Positions 39,279 through 49,174 are shown, numbered from the stretch's first letter. The stretch is 64,000 nucleotides of DNA from Variovorax sp. dw_308 (GCF_019207085.1 NZ_JAATOM010000003.1:372001-436000), one strand, 5' to 3'. Made by a program: numbers and translations. Notes: generated by a model not told the origin, from the letters alone.

Positions 39279-40693
39279 CCGATTTGCTGGACCAACTGCG
39301 CGTCATCGTCGGCGCCCCCAACGTGCTCACCGAAGGCGACCTCACCGCCTACGAGCAGGACTGGCGCAAGCGCGACCGCGGCAAGGCGCTGGCCGTGGTG
39401 CGGCCGGGCAGCACGCAGCAGGTGGCCGGGGTCGTCCAGGCCTGCGCGGCTGCCGGCACCTCGCTGGTGCCGCAGGGCGGCAACACCGGGCTCGCGGTCG
39501 GCTCGACGCCGGACGCGAGCGGCAGGCAGGTCGTGCTGAGCCTGCAGCGCATGAACGCGGTGCGCGAGATCGACGGCGCCAACATGACCGTGACGGTGGA
39601 GGCCGGTTGCGTGCTGCAGTCGCTGCAGGAGGCGGCCGAAAAGGCGGGCTACCTGTTCCCGCTGAGTCTCGCGGCCGAAGGCAGTTGCACCATCGGCGGC
39701 AACCTCGCCACCAACGCCGGCGGCACGCAGGTCGTGCGCTACGGCAACACGCGCGACCTGTGCCTCGGCCTCGAAGTGGTCACGCCGCAGGGCGAGATCT
39801 GGGAGGGCACGAATGGCCTTCGCAAGGACAACACAGGCTACGACCTGCGCGACCTCCTGATCGGCAGTGAAGGCACGCTCGGCATCATCACCGCCGCGAC
39901 GATGAAGCTCTATCCGATGCCCGCGGCGCAACTCACCGCATGGGCCGCCGTGCCGTCACTGGACAATGCGGTCACGCTGCTGGGCCTCGCGCACCAATAC
40001 CTGGGCGCGGGCCTGACCGGCTTCGAGGTGATGGGCCAGTTCGCGTTGAGCCTGGTGGTGAAGCACTTTCCCGCGATGCGTGTGCCCTTCGCAGGCGACG
40101 CTTCGGCGCCCTACTGCGTCCTGCTGGAGAACTCCGACAGCGAATCCGAAGACCATGCCCGCACGCGCTTCGAGGCGCTGATGGAAAAGGCCTTCGAAGA
40201 CGGCTGCATCACCGATGCCGTGGTGGCCGAGAACCTCGCGCAGGCGCACCAGCTCTGGCACATCCGCGAAAGCATCCCGCTGGCGCAGGCCGAAGAAGGC
40301 CTGAACATCAAGCACGACATCTCGATTGCCGTGTCGCGCATCCCGGCCTTCGTCGCCGCCACGGACGCGCTGCTCCAGCGCGAGATCCCGGGCGTGCGGC
40401 TGGTCAACTTCGGCCACCTCGGCGACGGCAACCTGCACTACAACGTGCAGGCGCCGGCCGATGGCGATTCGAAGGCTTTCCTGAACAACGAGGAAGCGCG
40501 CGTGAACACGCTGGTGTACGACGCGGTGGAACAGTTCGGTGGCTCCTTCTCGGCCGAGCACGGCATCGGCGCGCTCAAGGTCGACAAGCTGGAGAAGCAC
40601 AAGTCCCCGGTCGCGCTGGGCATGATGCGCGCCATCAAGCGCGGGCTTGATCCGCAGAACATCCTGAATCCGGGGCGAGTGCTGCGGGCTTGA
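39275..40693 (+). CDS. FAD-binding oxidoreductase, D-2-hydroxyacid dehydrogenase type
   Basis: A 472-residue flavoprotein of the GlcD/D-lactate/D-2-hydroxyglutarate dehydrogenase family. It has the PCMH FAD domain ([14 protein letters not shown], about 65-78; [16 protein letters not shown], about 135-150) and the C-terminal domain with [14 protein letters not shown] and the metal/substrate motif [11 protein letters not shown]. Such enzymes oxidise D-2-hydroxy acids to 2-oxo acids and pass electrons to quinone or ETF. The precise substrate is not clear. It is coupled by overlaps to the DUF2069 gene. Confidence 0.88.
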   Translation: MTDLLDQLRVIVGAPNVLTEGDLTAYEQDWRKRDRGKALAVVRPGSTQQVAGVVQACAAAGTSLVPQGGNTGLAVGSTPDASGRQVVLSLQRMNAVREIDGANMTVTVEAGCVLQSLQEAAEKAGYLFPLSLAAEGSCTIGGNLATNAGGTQVVRYGNTRDLCLGLEVVTPQGEIWEGTNGLRKDNTGYDLRDLLIGSEGTLGIITAATMKLYPMPAAQLTAWAAVPSLDNAVTLLGLAHQYLGAGLTGFEVMGQFALSLVVKHFPAMRVPFAGDASAPYCVLLENSDSESEDHARTRFEALMEKAFEDGCITDAVVAENLAQAHQLWHIRESIPLAQAEEGLNIKHDISIAVSRIPAFVAATDALLQREIPGVRLVNFGHLGDGNLHYNVQAPADGDSKAFLNNEEARVNTLVYDAVEQFGGSFSAEHGIGALKVDKLEKHKSPVALGMMRAIKRGLDPQNILNPGRVLRA

Positions 40694-40722
40694 CCGCAAA
40701 CCCGCCTGTATTCTTCGACCTC

Positions 40723-40911
40723 ATGCACGACTTCGAAAACGCGCCGCACGAAGAGATCGAGCTCCAGCTCAACAGCAAGGTGCTCGAAATGGCCGAGCAC
40801 CTTGGCCTGGATCTCTCCCGGACAGTCAACGATTTGCTGACCGCGGAAGTTGTCGCCATCCACAACGCCCGCACTTCCAGGGACGGGCGGCCACCCGCCC
40901 AACCGATATGA
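40723..40911 (+). CDS. small CcdA/RHH-like protein
   Basis: From the ATG at 40723 the protein has 62 residues ([20 protein letters not shown]). [27 protein letters not shown] fits a ribbon-helix-helix DNA-binding unit of the CcdA antitoxin kind. No toxin gene follows; instead thyA overlaps it by 4 bp. A TTG at 40690 overlapping the preceding stop would add 11 residues. It may be an orphan antitoxin or a regulator of the thyA-folA genes. Confidence 0.65.
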   Translation: MHDFENAPHEEIELQLNSKVLEMAEHLGLDLSRTVNDLLTAEVVAIHNARTSRDGRPPAQPI

Positions 40912-41741
40912 CCCCCCGCCCCATCCGCTCCCAATACGAAGACTTCATGCGCCACGTCGACACGCACGGCGTGTTCAAGGCCGACCGCACCGGCACCGGC
41001 ACCAGGAGCGTGTTCGGCTACCAGATGCGCTTCGACCTGAACGAAGGCTTCCCGCTGGTCACCACGAAAAAGGTGCACCTCAAGTCCATCATCCAGGAAC
41101 TGCTGTGGTTCCTCACCGGCTCCAGCAACAACAACTGGCTGAAGGAGCGCGGCGTCACGATCTGGGACGAATGGGCGCGCGAGGACGGCGACCTGGGCCC
41201 GGTCTATGGCGTGCAATGGCGCAGCTGGCCCACGCCCGACGGCGGCCACATCGACCAGATCAGCGACGTCATCAAGACGCTCAGGAGCAACCCCGATTCG
41301 CGCCGCATCATCGTGAGCGCATGGAACGTGGCGGAGCTGTCGAAGATGGCGCTGATGCCCTGCCATGCCTTCTTCCAGTTCTACGTGGCGCCGCCGCAAG
41401 CCGAGGGCGAACGCGGCAAGCTGAGCTGCCAGCTCTACCAGCGCAGCGCCGACATCTTCCTCGGCGTGCCCTTCAACATCGCGAGCTACGCGCTGCTGAC
41501 GCACATGGTGGCGCAGCAGTGCGACCTGGACGTGGGCGACTTCATCTGGACCGGCGGCGACTGCCACATCTACACCAACCATGCCGAGCAGGTCGCGCTG
41601 CAATTGGGCCGTACGCCGCACCCGTACCCCACGCTGCACATCAAGCGCAAGCCCGGGTCGATCTTCGATTACCAGTACGAGGACTTCGAGGTGCTGGACT
41701 ACCAGCATCATGCGGCGATCAAGGCGCCGGTCGCGGTCTGA
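40908..41741 (+). CDS. thyA: thymidylate synthase
   Basis: ThyA methylates dUMP to dTMP with methylene-tetrahydrofolate. The 277 residues carry the nucleophile Cys152 in [12 protein letters not shown], the folate/dUMP residues [19 protein letters not shown] and the end motif [18 protein letters not shown]. Length and motifs are complete. It is followed 14 bp later by folA, which recycles the dihydrofolate that it produces. Confidence 0.97.
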   Translation: MTPRPIRSQYEDFMRHVDTHGVFKADRTGTGTRSVFGYQMRFDLNEGFPLVTTKKVHLKSIIQELLWFLTGSSNNNWLKERGVTIWDEWAREDGDLGPVYGVQWRSWPTPDGGHIDQISDVIKTLRSNPDSRRIIVSAWNVAELSKMALMPCHAFFQFYVAPPQAEGERGKLSCQLYQRSADIFLGVPFNIASYALLTHMVAQQCDLDVGDFIWTGGDCHIYTNHAEQVALQLGRTPHPYPTLHIKRKPGSIFDYQYEDFEVLDYQHHAAIKAPVAV

Positions 41742-41755
41742 AGCGGGAGATGACG

Positions 41756-42253
41756 ATGGCACGCGTGAACCTCCTCTACGCCCGCGCCGCCAACGGCGTG
41801 ATCGGCTTCAACGGCACCATGCCCTGGCACCTGCCCGAGGACCTGGCGCACTTCAGGCGCACGACGATGGGTGCGCCGGTGATCATGGGGCGCAAGTCGT
41901 GGGACTCGGTGCCGCCCAGGTTCCGGCCGCTGCCGGGACGCGACAACATCGTGGTCACGCGCCAGCCCGACTGGAGCGCAGAAGGCGCGCAACGCGCGGC
42001 AAGCCTGCAGGAGGCGCTCGCGCTGTGCGAACAGAGCGAAGAGGTGTGGGTGATCGGCGGTGCGCAGATCTTTGCCGAGGCGGCGCCTTTCGCGCATCGC
42101 GCGATCGTGACCGAGATCGACCGCGATTTCGACGGCGATGTCCATGCGCCGCCGCTTGGCGCAGGCTGGCATGAAACGGCCCGTGAATCGCACGTCGCGG
42201 CCAACGGCTTGCCCTACAGTTTCGTGACGCTGCAAAGGAGCGAGGCACCATGA
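41756..42253 (+). CDS. folA: dihydrofolate reductase
   Basis: A 165-residue DHFR with ANGVIGFNGTMPWHLPEDLAHFRRTT (substrate loop and catalytic acid region), MGRKSWDSV and the NADPH motif VWVIGGAQIF. It regenerates tetrahydrofolate after ThyA. Two in-frame ATGs lie 6 bp apart; the second (41756) is at better distance from GGGAG than the first (41750). The end overlaps the next gene by 4 bp (ATGA). Confidence 0.95.
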   Translation: MARVNLLYARAANGVIGFNGTMPWHLPEDLAHFRRTTMGAPVIMGRKSWDSVPPRFRPLPGRDNIVVTRQPDWSAEGAQRAASLQEALALCEQSEEVWVIGGAQIFAEAAPFAHRAIVTEIDRDFDGDVHAPPLGAGWHETARESHVAANGLPYSFVTLQRSEAP

Positions 42254-43284
42254 ACATCCAGCAGTTGTTCGGCATCGAACTGCCGATCATCCAGGCGCCG
42301 ATGGCCGGGGTGCAAACCAGCGCGATGGCCATTGCGGTATCGAACGCGGGCGGCCTTGGCTCGCTGCCCTGCGCGATGCTCACGCCCGATGGCCTGCGCA
42401 CGGAACTGCGAGCCATCGCGGCGCAGACGACGCGGCCCTACAACGTCAACTTCTTCTGCCACCAACCCACCGAGCCCGACCCGGTGCGCGAGGCGAAATG
42501 GCGCGCGGCCCTCGCGCCGTACTACGCCGAGTTCGGCATCGACCCGGCCACGGTGCCTGCGGGTGGCGGTCGCGCACCCTTCTCGGCCGAGGTTGCCGGG
42601 CTGATCGCGGAGTTCAAGCCGCCCGTGCTGAGCTTTCATTTCGGACTGCCGCCGCCAGCGCTGCTTGCCCGTGTAAAGGGATGGGGCGCCAAGGTGATCT
42701 CCTCGGCCACGACGGTGGAGGAGGCGCGCTGGCTCGAAGCCCACGGCGTCGATGCCGTCATCGCGCAGGGCGTGGAAGCCGGTGGACATCGCGGCATCTT
42801 CCTCAGCGACGACCTCAGCACGCAACTCGGCACGATGGCGCTGCTGCCGCAGGTGGTGCGCGCGGTGAAGGTGCCCGTGATCGCAGCGGGCGGCATTGCC
42901 GACCGTGACGGCGTGGTCGCGGCGCTGGCGCTGGGCGCGGCCGGCGTGCAGCTCGGCACCTCGTTCATGCTGTGCGCGGAGGCGACCATCAGCCCGATGC
43001 ACCGGGCCGCACTGCAAAGCCGGCGCGCCGAGCACACCACGCTCACCAACGTGTTCACCGGCCGGCCCGCACGCGGCATGTACAACCGGCTCATGAAGGA
43101 ACTGGGTGCGCTGAGCGACGCCGCGCCCGCCTTCCCCTTCGCGACCGCCGCGCTGGCGCCGCTGAAGGCCGCCGCCGAAAAACTGGGACATGACGATTTC
43201 TCCACGCTGTGGTCGGGCCAGAACGCCACCGGCTGCCGCGCGATCCCCGCAGCCGACTTGCTGCGCTCGCTCGTGCCTGCATGA
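42250..43284 (+). CDS. nitronate monooxygenase family protein
   Basis: A 344-residue FMN barrel of the 2-nitropropane dioxygenase/nitronate monooxygenase family. It starts with the typical FGIELPIIQAPMAGVQ and has the motif AQGVEAGGHRG (His about 179 is the proposed base) and AAGGIADRDGVVAALALGAAGVQLGTSFM for FMN phosphate binding. Class I enzymes detoxify propionate-3-nitronate. It lies between folA and an App1-like phosphatase with ATGA overlaps on both sides, so it is probably expressed with them. Confidence 0.9.
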   Translation: MNIQQLFGIELPIIQAPMAGVQTSAMAIAVSNAGGLGSLPCAMLTPDGLRTELRAIAAQTTRPYNVNFFCHQPTEPDPVREAKWRAALAPYYAEFGIDPATVPAGGGRAPFSAEVAGLIAEFKPPVLSFHFGLPPPALLARVKGWGAKVISSATTVEEARWLEAHGVDAVIAQGVEAGGHRGIFLSDDLSTQLGTMALLPQVVRAVKVPVIAAGGIADRDGVVAALALGAAGVQLGTSFMLCAEATISPMHRAALQSRRAEHTTLTNVFTGRPARGMYNRLMKELGALSDAAPAFPFATAALAPLKAAAEKLGHDDFSTLWSGQNATGCRAIPAADLLRSLVPA

Positions 43285-44366
43285 ACTTATCGGTCGCGCA
43301 CGGCGTACACGCCCTGCTGCTGCCCTTCTGGCTGGCCGTGGCGCTGTCGCCTGCGCTGCATGCCGAGCCGCTTCGCGCCAAGGACCAGGTGCTCTTCATG
43401 CCCGGCGTCGCGCGGGTCGTGGAAGGCGGCCAGCTTGAAATCGACGTGCATGCGTGGCTCTACGAGAAGGAGCGAATGCACGGCGTGAACAGCCTTCTGT
43501 CGCGCTACCTGAAGATCGACGTGCAGCGGCTCTCGCGGGCGGCCCGCACGCGCTTCGACCAGCGCACCGGCCTGTTCCACACCGAGTCGAGCGACGAGCG
43601 GGTGATCGACATCGTCGTGGACGCCACCGGGCTGCAGATCGCGCTGCCGCCAACCGCCGACAACGGCCGCACCAACATGCGGCTGTTGATCGATGCGCCC
43701 TCTCCGCGCCCGGACGAAGATGTGGTGCGGTTCCATGCCTTGACGGCGCCCGGCGATACGCGGCGTTTCAACGGCCAGGCGATCGTGGTGCCGCCCGTCG
43801 GGCTGTCGGTGGTCTCGGACATCGACGACACCATCAAGCACACCCACGTTCGCAACACGCACGAGATGATGTTGAACACCTTCACGCGGCGCTTCGATCC
43901 GGTGCCGGGCATGGCGCAGATGTACCGCACGCTCGCGGGCGAACCCGGCACGCGCTTTCACTATGTCTCTGCCAGCCCGATCCAGCTCTTCCCGCCGCTG
44001 GCCGAGTTCCTGCGCGCCGGCGACTTCCCCGTGGGCAGCGTGCACTTGCGCGAAAGCACCACCTGGCGATCGCTGCTGCCAGGCAAAGGGACTTCGCGCG
44101 CGCACAAGCTCGCAGTGATCGAGCAGCTGATGGCGGATTTTCCGCAGCGACGCTTCCTGCTGGTGGGCGATTCGGGCGAGGCGGACCCTGAGATCTATGC
44201 CGAGCTCGCGCGAAAGCATCCAGCCCTCGTCGAGGCCATCGTGATCCGCGACGTGACGCAGGAAGGGCGCGAGTCACCGCGCTATTTCGCTACCTTCGAC
44301 GGCGTGGATCCGGCGCGCTGGCATGTGCTGGTCGACGGCGACGCCTGGCCCGTTCCGGCGCGCTGA
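43281..44366 (+). CDS. secreted App1/DUF2183-family phosphatase
   Basis: A 361-residue protein with a signal peptide (about residues 1-28, ending ALHA). The catalytic DxDxT signature of HAD phosphatases is seen in VVSDIDDTIKHTHV (about 177-190), with the supporting motifs YVSASPIQLFPPL and LVGDSGEADPEIY. This matches the App1/Pah1-like DUF2183 family, which includes phosphatidate phosphatases of fungi. In bacteria the substrate is uncertain. Signal peptide and HAD motifs point to a periplasmic or envelope phosphatase. Confidence 0.82.
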   Translation: MNLSVAHGVHALLLPFWLAVALSPALHAEPLRAKDQVLFMPGVARVVEGGQLEIDVHAWLYEKERMHGVNSLLSRYLKIDVQRLSRAARTRFDQRTGLFHTESSDERVIDIVVDATGLQIALPPTADNGRTNMRLLIDAPSPRPDEDVVRFHALTAPGDTRRFNGQAIVVPPVGLSVVSDIDDTIKHTHVRNTHEMMLNTFTRRFDPVPGMAQMYRTLAGEPGTRFHYVSASPIQLFPPLAEFLRAGDFPVGSVHLRESTTWRSLLPGKGTSRAHKLAVIEQLMADFPQRRFLLVGDSGEADPEIYAELARKHPALVEAIVIRDVTQEGRESPRYFATFDGVDPARWHVLVDGDAWPVPAR

Positions 44367-44453
44367 GGCGCCGCCCCTCTTCTCCTTGCATCCCTGGCCG
44401 CTGGCGTGCACCGGCATCGGCCAATGCTCCAAAACCCTGATTGATTTATTTAT

Positions 44454-44470
44454 TGATGTTAATAGCATCA
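44454..44470. promoter_or_regulatory. LacI-type operator
   Basis: TGATGTTAATAGCATCA is a 17-bp imperfect palindrome (14 of 17 positions symmetric), within an AT-rich stretch 24 bp before the LacI regulator start. Autoregulation by the adjacent LacI-type protein is the simplest reading. Confidence 0.5.
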
Positions 44471-44493
44471 CCAAACCAAATACGACATCAAGC

Positions 44494-45525
44494 ATGTCCG
44501 CCACCCCCACCATTGCCGACATCGCCCGCATCGCCGGCGTGGGGACGGCCACGGTAGACCGGGTCCTGAACCGCAGGCCCGGCGTCAATGCCGAAACGGT
44601 GCAACGCGTGATGCAGGTGGTCGAGGAAGTCGGCGCGCCGCAGCAACCCGGGCGGCCTCGCAAGGGCGCCAACGCCCGCTTCGCCTTCGTGCTGCCGGCC
44701 GACGAATCGCCGTTCGTCGACCTGGTCGAGCGCCAGATCGCACAGGCGGCCGGCGACTTCCGGCATGCGCACATCACCGAAATCACCCACCGCATCGAAA
44801 CCACCGACCCCGTCCGCTTTGCCGAGGAACTGGCCCAGGTCGGCGACTGCGAAGGCATCGCGCTGATGGCGCCGGACCTCCCGCCCATCAAGCGCGCCAT
44901 CAACGAGCTGGTGCGTGCAGGCGTGCATGTCGTCACGCTGTTCTCCGACGTGGCCGGCTCGATGCGCGAGACCTGCATCGGCGCCGACAACCGCGCCGCC
45001 GGGCGCACGGCCGGGCTGCTGCTCGGCCGCATGGCTTGCGGCGCCCGGCGCGACACGCTGCTGCTGTCGTCGCAGGCCACGCGGCTCAGCTCCGAGATCG
45101 AGCGGCGCATCGGCTTCGCGCAGGCCGTCGAGGAGCGTTTCCCCACGCTGAAGCTGCAGCGCACGCCCGACCTTCCGGCCGACAACGATGGCGCCTGCGA
45201 GGCGCTGCTGCAGACCCTGCGCGGCGACATCGACCCCGCGCGCGTGGCCGGCATCTACAACGTCGGCTCCGGCAGCGCCGGCGTCGCCCGCGCGCTGGGC
45301 GAATCGGGCCTGTTGCCGCAGGCCGGCGCGATCGCCCACGACTTCACCGACGAGCACGGATCGCTGCTGTCGGCGAACGCGCTCAGCTACGTCCTGCACC
45401 AGGACATTCATTACTGCGTATTGACGGCGGCGCGCGTGTTGCGCGCGCTGTGCGAGAACGTCCGCGGCGCACTCAACGTGGTGCAGCCGCGCATCGAGAT
45501 CCTGACGGCCGAGAACCTGCATTAG
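44494..45525 (+). CDS. LacI-family transcriptional regulator
   Basis: A 343-residue regulator. Residues 5-50 form the LacI helix-turn-helix with hinge (TIADIARIAGVGTATVDRVLNRRPGVNAETVQRVMQ); the rest is a periplasmic-binding-type effector domain of the Peripla_BP_4 kind. It precedes an ABC sugar-type importer and kinase genes on the same strand with a 56-bp gap, so it probably controls them in response to the imported sugar or polyol. The VGTATVDRVL variant in the recognition helix resembles regulators of sugar-alcohol and hydroxy-compound importers. Confidence 0.9.
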   Translation: MSATPTIADIARIAGVGTATVDRVLNRRPGVNAETVQRVMQVVEEVGAPQQPGRPRKGANARFAFVLPADESPFVDLVERQIAQAAGDFRHAHITEITHRIETTDPVRFAEELAQVGDCEGIALMAPDLPPIKRAINELVRAGVHVVTLFSDVAGSMRETCIGADNRAAGRTAGLLLGRMACGARRDTLLLSSQATRLSSEIERRIGFAQAVEERFPTLKLQRTPDLPADNDGACEALLQTLRGDIDPARVAGIYNVGSGSAGVARALGESGLLPQAGAIAHDFTDEHGSLLSANALSYVLHQDIHYCVLTAARVLRALCENVRGALNVVQPRIEILTAENLH

Positions 45526-45581
45526 GTGCTCGACAGCCGGGTATGTGTCCTTGAAACCCCTTGTTTTTCTGGAGACTGCTC

Positions 45582-46922
45582 ATGAAATCGATCTCGAAGA
45601 TGCTGCCGGGGGTGCTCGCCCTGGCCACTGCTGCCGTTCTCGGCCTCACCAGCGCCAACGTACAGGCGCAGGACAAGACCATCACGCTCTGCTGGGCCGC
45701 ATGGGACCCGGCCAATGCGCTGGTCGAACTGTCGAAGGACTTCACGGCCAAGAGCGGCGTGAAGATGAAGTTCGAGTTCGTGCCCTGGACCAACTTCGCC
45801 GACCGCATGCTCAACGAGCTCAACTCCAAGGGCAAGCTGTGCGACCTGATCATCGGCGACAGCCAGTGGATCGGCGGCGCGGCCGAGCAGGGCCACTACG
45901 TCAAGCTCAATGACTTCTTTGCCAAGGAAGGCATCAAGATGACCGACTTCGCGCCCGCCACCGTGGTGGGCTACGCGGAGTGGCCGAAAAACACGCCCAA
46001 CTATTGGGCCCTGCCCGCGATGGCCGACGCGGTGGGCTGGACCTATCGCAAGGACTGGTTCGCCAAGCCCGAGATCCAGGCCGAGTTCAAGGGCAAGTAC
46101 AAGCGCGACCTCGCACCACCCAAGACCTGGACCGAGTTCAAGGAAGTCTCCGAATTCTTCCAGGGCCGCATGATCGACGGCAAGAAGGTCTACGGCGCCT
46201 ACATCTTCACCGAGCGCGGCTCCGAAGGCATCACGATGGGCGTGACCAACGTGCTCTACCCGATGGGCTTCAAATACGAAGACCCGAAGAAGCCGTATTC
46301 GATGCAAGGCTTCGTCAACTCGCCAGACGCGGTGCGCGGCCTCGAGTTCTACAAGGCCATCTACAAGGGCAGCACGCCGCCCGGCCTGACCAATGCGTAC
46401 ATGGGCGAAGGGCTGGATGCCTTCAAGTCCGGCCAGGTCGCGATGATGATGAACTGGTTCGCCTTCTTCCCCGGCCTCTACAAGGACCCGAACGTCGGTG
46501 GCGACAAGATCGGCTTCTTCACCAACCCGTCGGACAAGGGCAAGGGCGTGCAGTTGGGCGGCCAAGGCATCTCGGTGGTGTCGTACTCGGCGAACAAGAA
46601 CGAATCGCTGCAGTACATCAAGTGGTTCGCGAGCCCCGAGGTGCAGAAGAAGTGGCAGGCCATCGGCGGCTCGTCGGCGGCCAAGGCCGTGCTGGACGAC
46701 CCGGCCTACCCGAAGAGCTCGCCCTTCGCGCAGGCTTTCCTCGACTCGATGGGCATGGTGGTCGACTTCTGGGCCGAGCCTTCCTACGCGCAACTGTTGC
46801 TCGCCATGCAGAAGCGCGTGCATGACTACGTCGTGGCCGACAAGGGCACCGCCAAGGAAGCACTGGACGCGCTGGTCGTTGACTGGACCAAGGTGTTCAA
46901 GGACGATGGCAAGGCGAAGTAA
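45582..46922 (+). CDS. ABC transporter substrate-binding protein
   Basis: A 446-residue periplasmic protein with a signal peptide (KSISKMLPGVLALATAAVLG, cleaved after VQAQ or so) and family-1 extracellular solute-binding fold (LNELNSKGKLCDLIIGDSQWIGG; FVNSPDAVRGLEFYKAIYKG). The Trp-rich segment around AYIFTERGSEGITMG probably forms the ligand pocket. It is most like binding proteins of the MalE/GlpV kind for sugars and polyols. A good GGAGA site precedes the ATG at 45582. Confidence 0.9.
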   Translation: MKSISKMLPGVLALATAAVLGLTSANVQAQDKTITLCWAAWDPANALVELSKDFTAKSGVKMKFEFVPWTNFADRMLNELNSKGKLCDLIIGDSQWIGGAAEQGHYVKLNDFFAKEGIKMTDFAPATVVGYAEWPKNTPNYWALPAMADAVGWTYRKDWFAKPEIQAEFKGKYKRDLAPPKTWTEFKEVSEFFQGRMIDGKKVYGAYIFTERGSEGITMGVTNVLYPMGFKYEDPKKPYSMQGFVNSPDAVRGLEFYKAIYKGSTPPGLTNAYMGEGLDAFKSGQVAMMMNWFAFFPGLYKDPNVGGDKIGFFTNPSDKGKGVQLGGQGISVVSYSANKNESLQYIKWFASPEVQKKWQAIGGSSAAKAVLDDPAYPKSSPFAQAFLDSMGMVVDFWAEPSYAQLLLAMQKRVHDYVVADKGTAKEALDALVVDWTKVFKDDGKAK

Positions 46923-46937
46923 GAAGGCGTGAAGACC

Positions 46938-47918
46938 GTGAGCGCCATTCGTCCACCGATGCCGAGCCCCTCCGCCAAAGGAATCGTCGCCCGGGCCGCC
47001 GAAGCCACGCCACCGGCGGCGGCGATGCGCATGCGCGGCCTGTCCGACCGGGCGATCGCGTGGCTCTTTGTCGGGCCGACGATGGTGCTCCTGCTCGCGA
47101 TCAACATCTTCCCGTTGATCTGGACGATCAAGCTGTCCTTCACCAACTACCGGGCCAACCGGCCCAACGCCAATGTGCTGGACGTCGGCATCGACAACTA
47201 CGTGTCGGTGCTCACCGATCCGGACATCTGGCTGGCGATGCAGGCCACGGCGCACTTCCTGTTCTGGACCATCTTCCTGCAGATGGTGATCGGCTTCGCG
47301 CTGGCCTATCTCATCGACCGCAAGTTCCGCGGGCACGGCTTCTGGACGACGATGATCCTGATCCCGATGATGCTGTCGCCGGCCGTGGTGGGCAACTTCT
47401 GGGCCTTCCTCTATCAGCCGCAGATCGGGTTGTTCAACTACGCGGTGTCGTTCCTGACGGGCGTGCCGGCGTCGTCGTTCGAGATGATCGGGTCGGTCAA
47501 GCTGGCGCCGTGGGCGATCATCATCGTGGACACCTGGATGTGGACGCCTTACGTGATGCTGATCTGCCTGGCCGGCCTGCGCTCCATACCCGACTACATC
47601 TACGAGGCGGCCGAGGTCGACCGGGCCTCGAAGTGGCGGCAGTTCTGGTCGATCACGCTGCCGATGGTGCTGCCCTTCATCATGCTCGCGGTGCTGTTCC
47701 GCGGCATCGAGAACTTCAAGATGTTCGACATGGTGAACCTGCTGACGTCCGGCGGGCCGGGGTCCGCGACCGAACTGGCGTCGATCACGCTGAAGCGCGA
47801 GGCATTCGAGAAGTGGAGGACCGGCTATTCGTCGGCCTTCGCGATCATCCTTTTCGTGTCGGTGTTCGGCTTGGCCAACATCTACGTGAAGGCACTCAAT
47901 CACGTGAAGAACCGCTGA
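46938..47918 (+). CDS. ABC transporter permease, MalF type
   Basis: A 326-residue inner-membrane permease with six helices over about residues 40-320 and the ATPase-contact EAA motif EAAEVDRASKWRQFWSITLPM (about 225-245). I chose GTG 46938, which lies 10 bases after AAGAAGG; a GTG at 46929 would add three residues. It is followed 10 bp later by the partner permease, as in MalFG-type importers. Confidence 0.9.
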   Translation: MSAIRPPMPSPSAKGIVARAAEATPPAAAMRMRGLSDRAIAWLFVGPTMVLLLAINIFPLIWTIKLSFTNYRANRPNANVLDVGIDNYVSVLTDPDIWLAMQATAHFLFWTIFLQMVIGFALAYLIDRKFRGHGFWTTMILIPMMLSPAVVGNFWAFLYQPQIGLFNYAVSFLTGVPASSFEMIGSVKLAPWAIIIVDTWMWTPYVMLICLAGLRSIPDYIYEAAEVDRASKWRQFWSITLPMVLPFIMLAVLFRGIENFKMFDMVNLLTSGGPGSATELASITLKREAFEKWRTGYSSAFAIILFVSVFGLANIYVKALNHVKNR

Positions 47919-47928
47919 TGAGGACGAC

Positions 47929-48885
47929 ATGAGCCAAGGCATCAGCACCGCGCATTCCGTCGTCGAGCCGAGTTCGCGCACGCGCTGGTTCGCCGGGTCG
48001 GTGGTCGTGCTCTATGCATTGATCACGATGATCCCGCTGGTATGGATCATCCTCACCGGCTTCAAGACGCCGCCGGACTCCATCAGCTATCCGCCGAAGA
48101 TCGTGTTCACACCGTCGCCGCAGGGCTACTGCAACCTGTTCACGACGCGCTCGCGCCAGACACCCGAATACGTCGCCGCGCTTCCGCCCGCGACCGACAC
48201 CTGCGACAAGGTCGCGCGTGCCGACAACATGGTGATCGCGGGGCCGTCGAACTACATCCCCCGCTTCATCAACTCGCTGATCATCGCCTTCGGCTCGACC
48301 GTGCTGTCGGTCGGCTTCGGCGTGATGGCGGCCTATGCCTTCTCGCGCTTCAAGGTTCCGCTGAAGGATGACCTGCTGTTCTTCATCCTGTCGACGCGGA
48401 TGATGCCGCCGATCGCGGTCGCGATCCCGATCTACCTGATGTACCGTGAACTCGGCCTGTCGGACACGCGTCTCGGAATGATCCTGCTCTACAGCGCGGT
48501 GAACGTGTCGCTCGCGGTGTGGCTGCTCAAGGGCTTCATCGACGAGATTCCGCGCGAGTACGAGGAGGCGGCGATGGTCGACGGCTACACGCGGCTGCAA
48601 GCTTTTCGCAAGGTGGTGCTGCCGCAGGCGACCACCGGCATCGTGGCGACCTCGATCTTCTGCCTGATCTTCGCGTGGAACGAATACGCGTTCGCCGTGC
48701 TGCTGACCTCCGGCACGGCGCAGACGGCGCCGCCGTTCATCCCGATCATCATCGGCGAAGGCGGGCAGGACTGGCCTGCAGTCGCAGCGGGGACGACGCT
48801 GTTCCTGATACCGATCCTGGTCTTCACGATCCTGCTGCGCAAGCACCTGCTGCGCGGTATCACGTTTGGAGCGGTGCGGAAATGA
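47929..48885 (+). CDS. ABC transporter permease, MalG type
   Basis: A 318-residue permease with a larger periplasmic loop between the first two helices (about 50-110, with PPKIVFTPSPQGYCNLFTT) and the EAA motif YEEAAMVDGYTRLQAFRKVVLP. TM content and order match MalG-type partners. It ends 290 bp before the 69-residue membrane gene; a repeat lies in between. Confidence 0.9.
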   Translation: MSQGISTAHSVVEPSSRTRWFAGSVVVLYALITMIPLVWIILTGFKTPPDSISYPPKIVFTPSPQGYCNLFTTRSRQTPEYVAALPPATDTCDKVARADNMVIAGPSNYIPRFINSLIIAFGSTVLSVGFGVMAAYAFSRFKVPLKDDLLFFILSTRMMPPIAVAIPIYLMYRELGLSDTRLGMILLYSAVNVSLAVWLLKGFIDEIPREYEEAAMVDGYTRLQAFRKVVLPQATTGIVATSIFCLIFAWNEYAFAVLLTSGTAQTAPPFIPIIIGEGGQDWPAVAAGTTLFLIPILVFTILLRKHLLRGITFGAVRK

Positions 48886-48976
48886 CGTTCGCCCTGAAAC
48901 TGCCCCGGCGCTCGCGACGTACTCTGACCGCCGGGTTTGCGGCCGGGGCACGGGATCACGCCGACGGCGTACTCTG

Positions 48977-49036
48977 CTCCGCGAATGTCCCCCGCCGTCA
49001 GCCTTCGGCTGCCGGCTCCTCCTTTATTTCGCTGCG
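48977..49036 (+). repeat. intergenic palindromic repeat, copy A
   Basis: Runs from CTCCGCGAATGTCCCCC to TCCTCCTTTATTTCGCTGCG with a GCCTTCGGC hairpin at its centre. It is an inverted relative of 49500-49547, differing by about 12 extra bases in the arm. The 15-bp string CCGCCGGGTTTGCGG occurs directly repeated on the left of both copies (48928-48942 and 49429-49443). Probably a REP-like repeat family. Confidence 0.7.
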
Positions 49037-49130
49037 CAGAGCACACCATCGACGTGATCCAGATGCGCAGTGGCTGATCGGCCGGCACAACACAACCTGC
49101 CCTCGGCCCGTGCGCCCAATCGAGCTTCAA

Positions 49131-49157
49131 GCGGCGCGAGCGGCGCGAGCGGCGCGC
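49131..49157 (+). repeat. 9-bp tandem repeat, three copies
   Basis: GCGGCGCGA occurs three times in tandem (last copy ends in C) just before the small membrane gene. It may vary in length between strains by slippage. Confidence 0.6.
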
Positions 49158-49174
49158 AGTCATGGAAAACTGGA

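Noticed and set aside
40690..40708. TTGACC followed by TATTCT as a promoter for the RHH-thyA genes
   Set aside because: The spacing is only 13 bp, too short for a sigma-70 promoter.
45522..47981. An 819-codon minus-strand frame
   Set aside because: It is opposite the binding-protein and permease genes and shows no domain or ribosome site.
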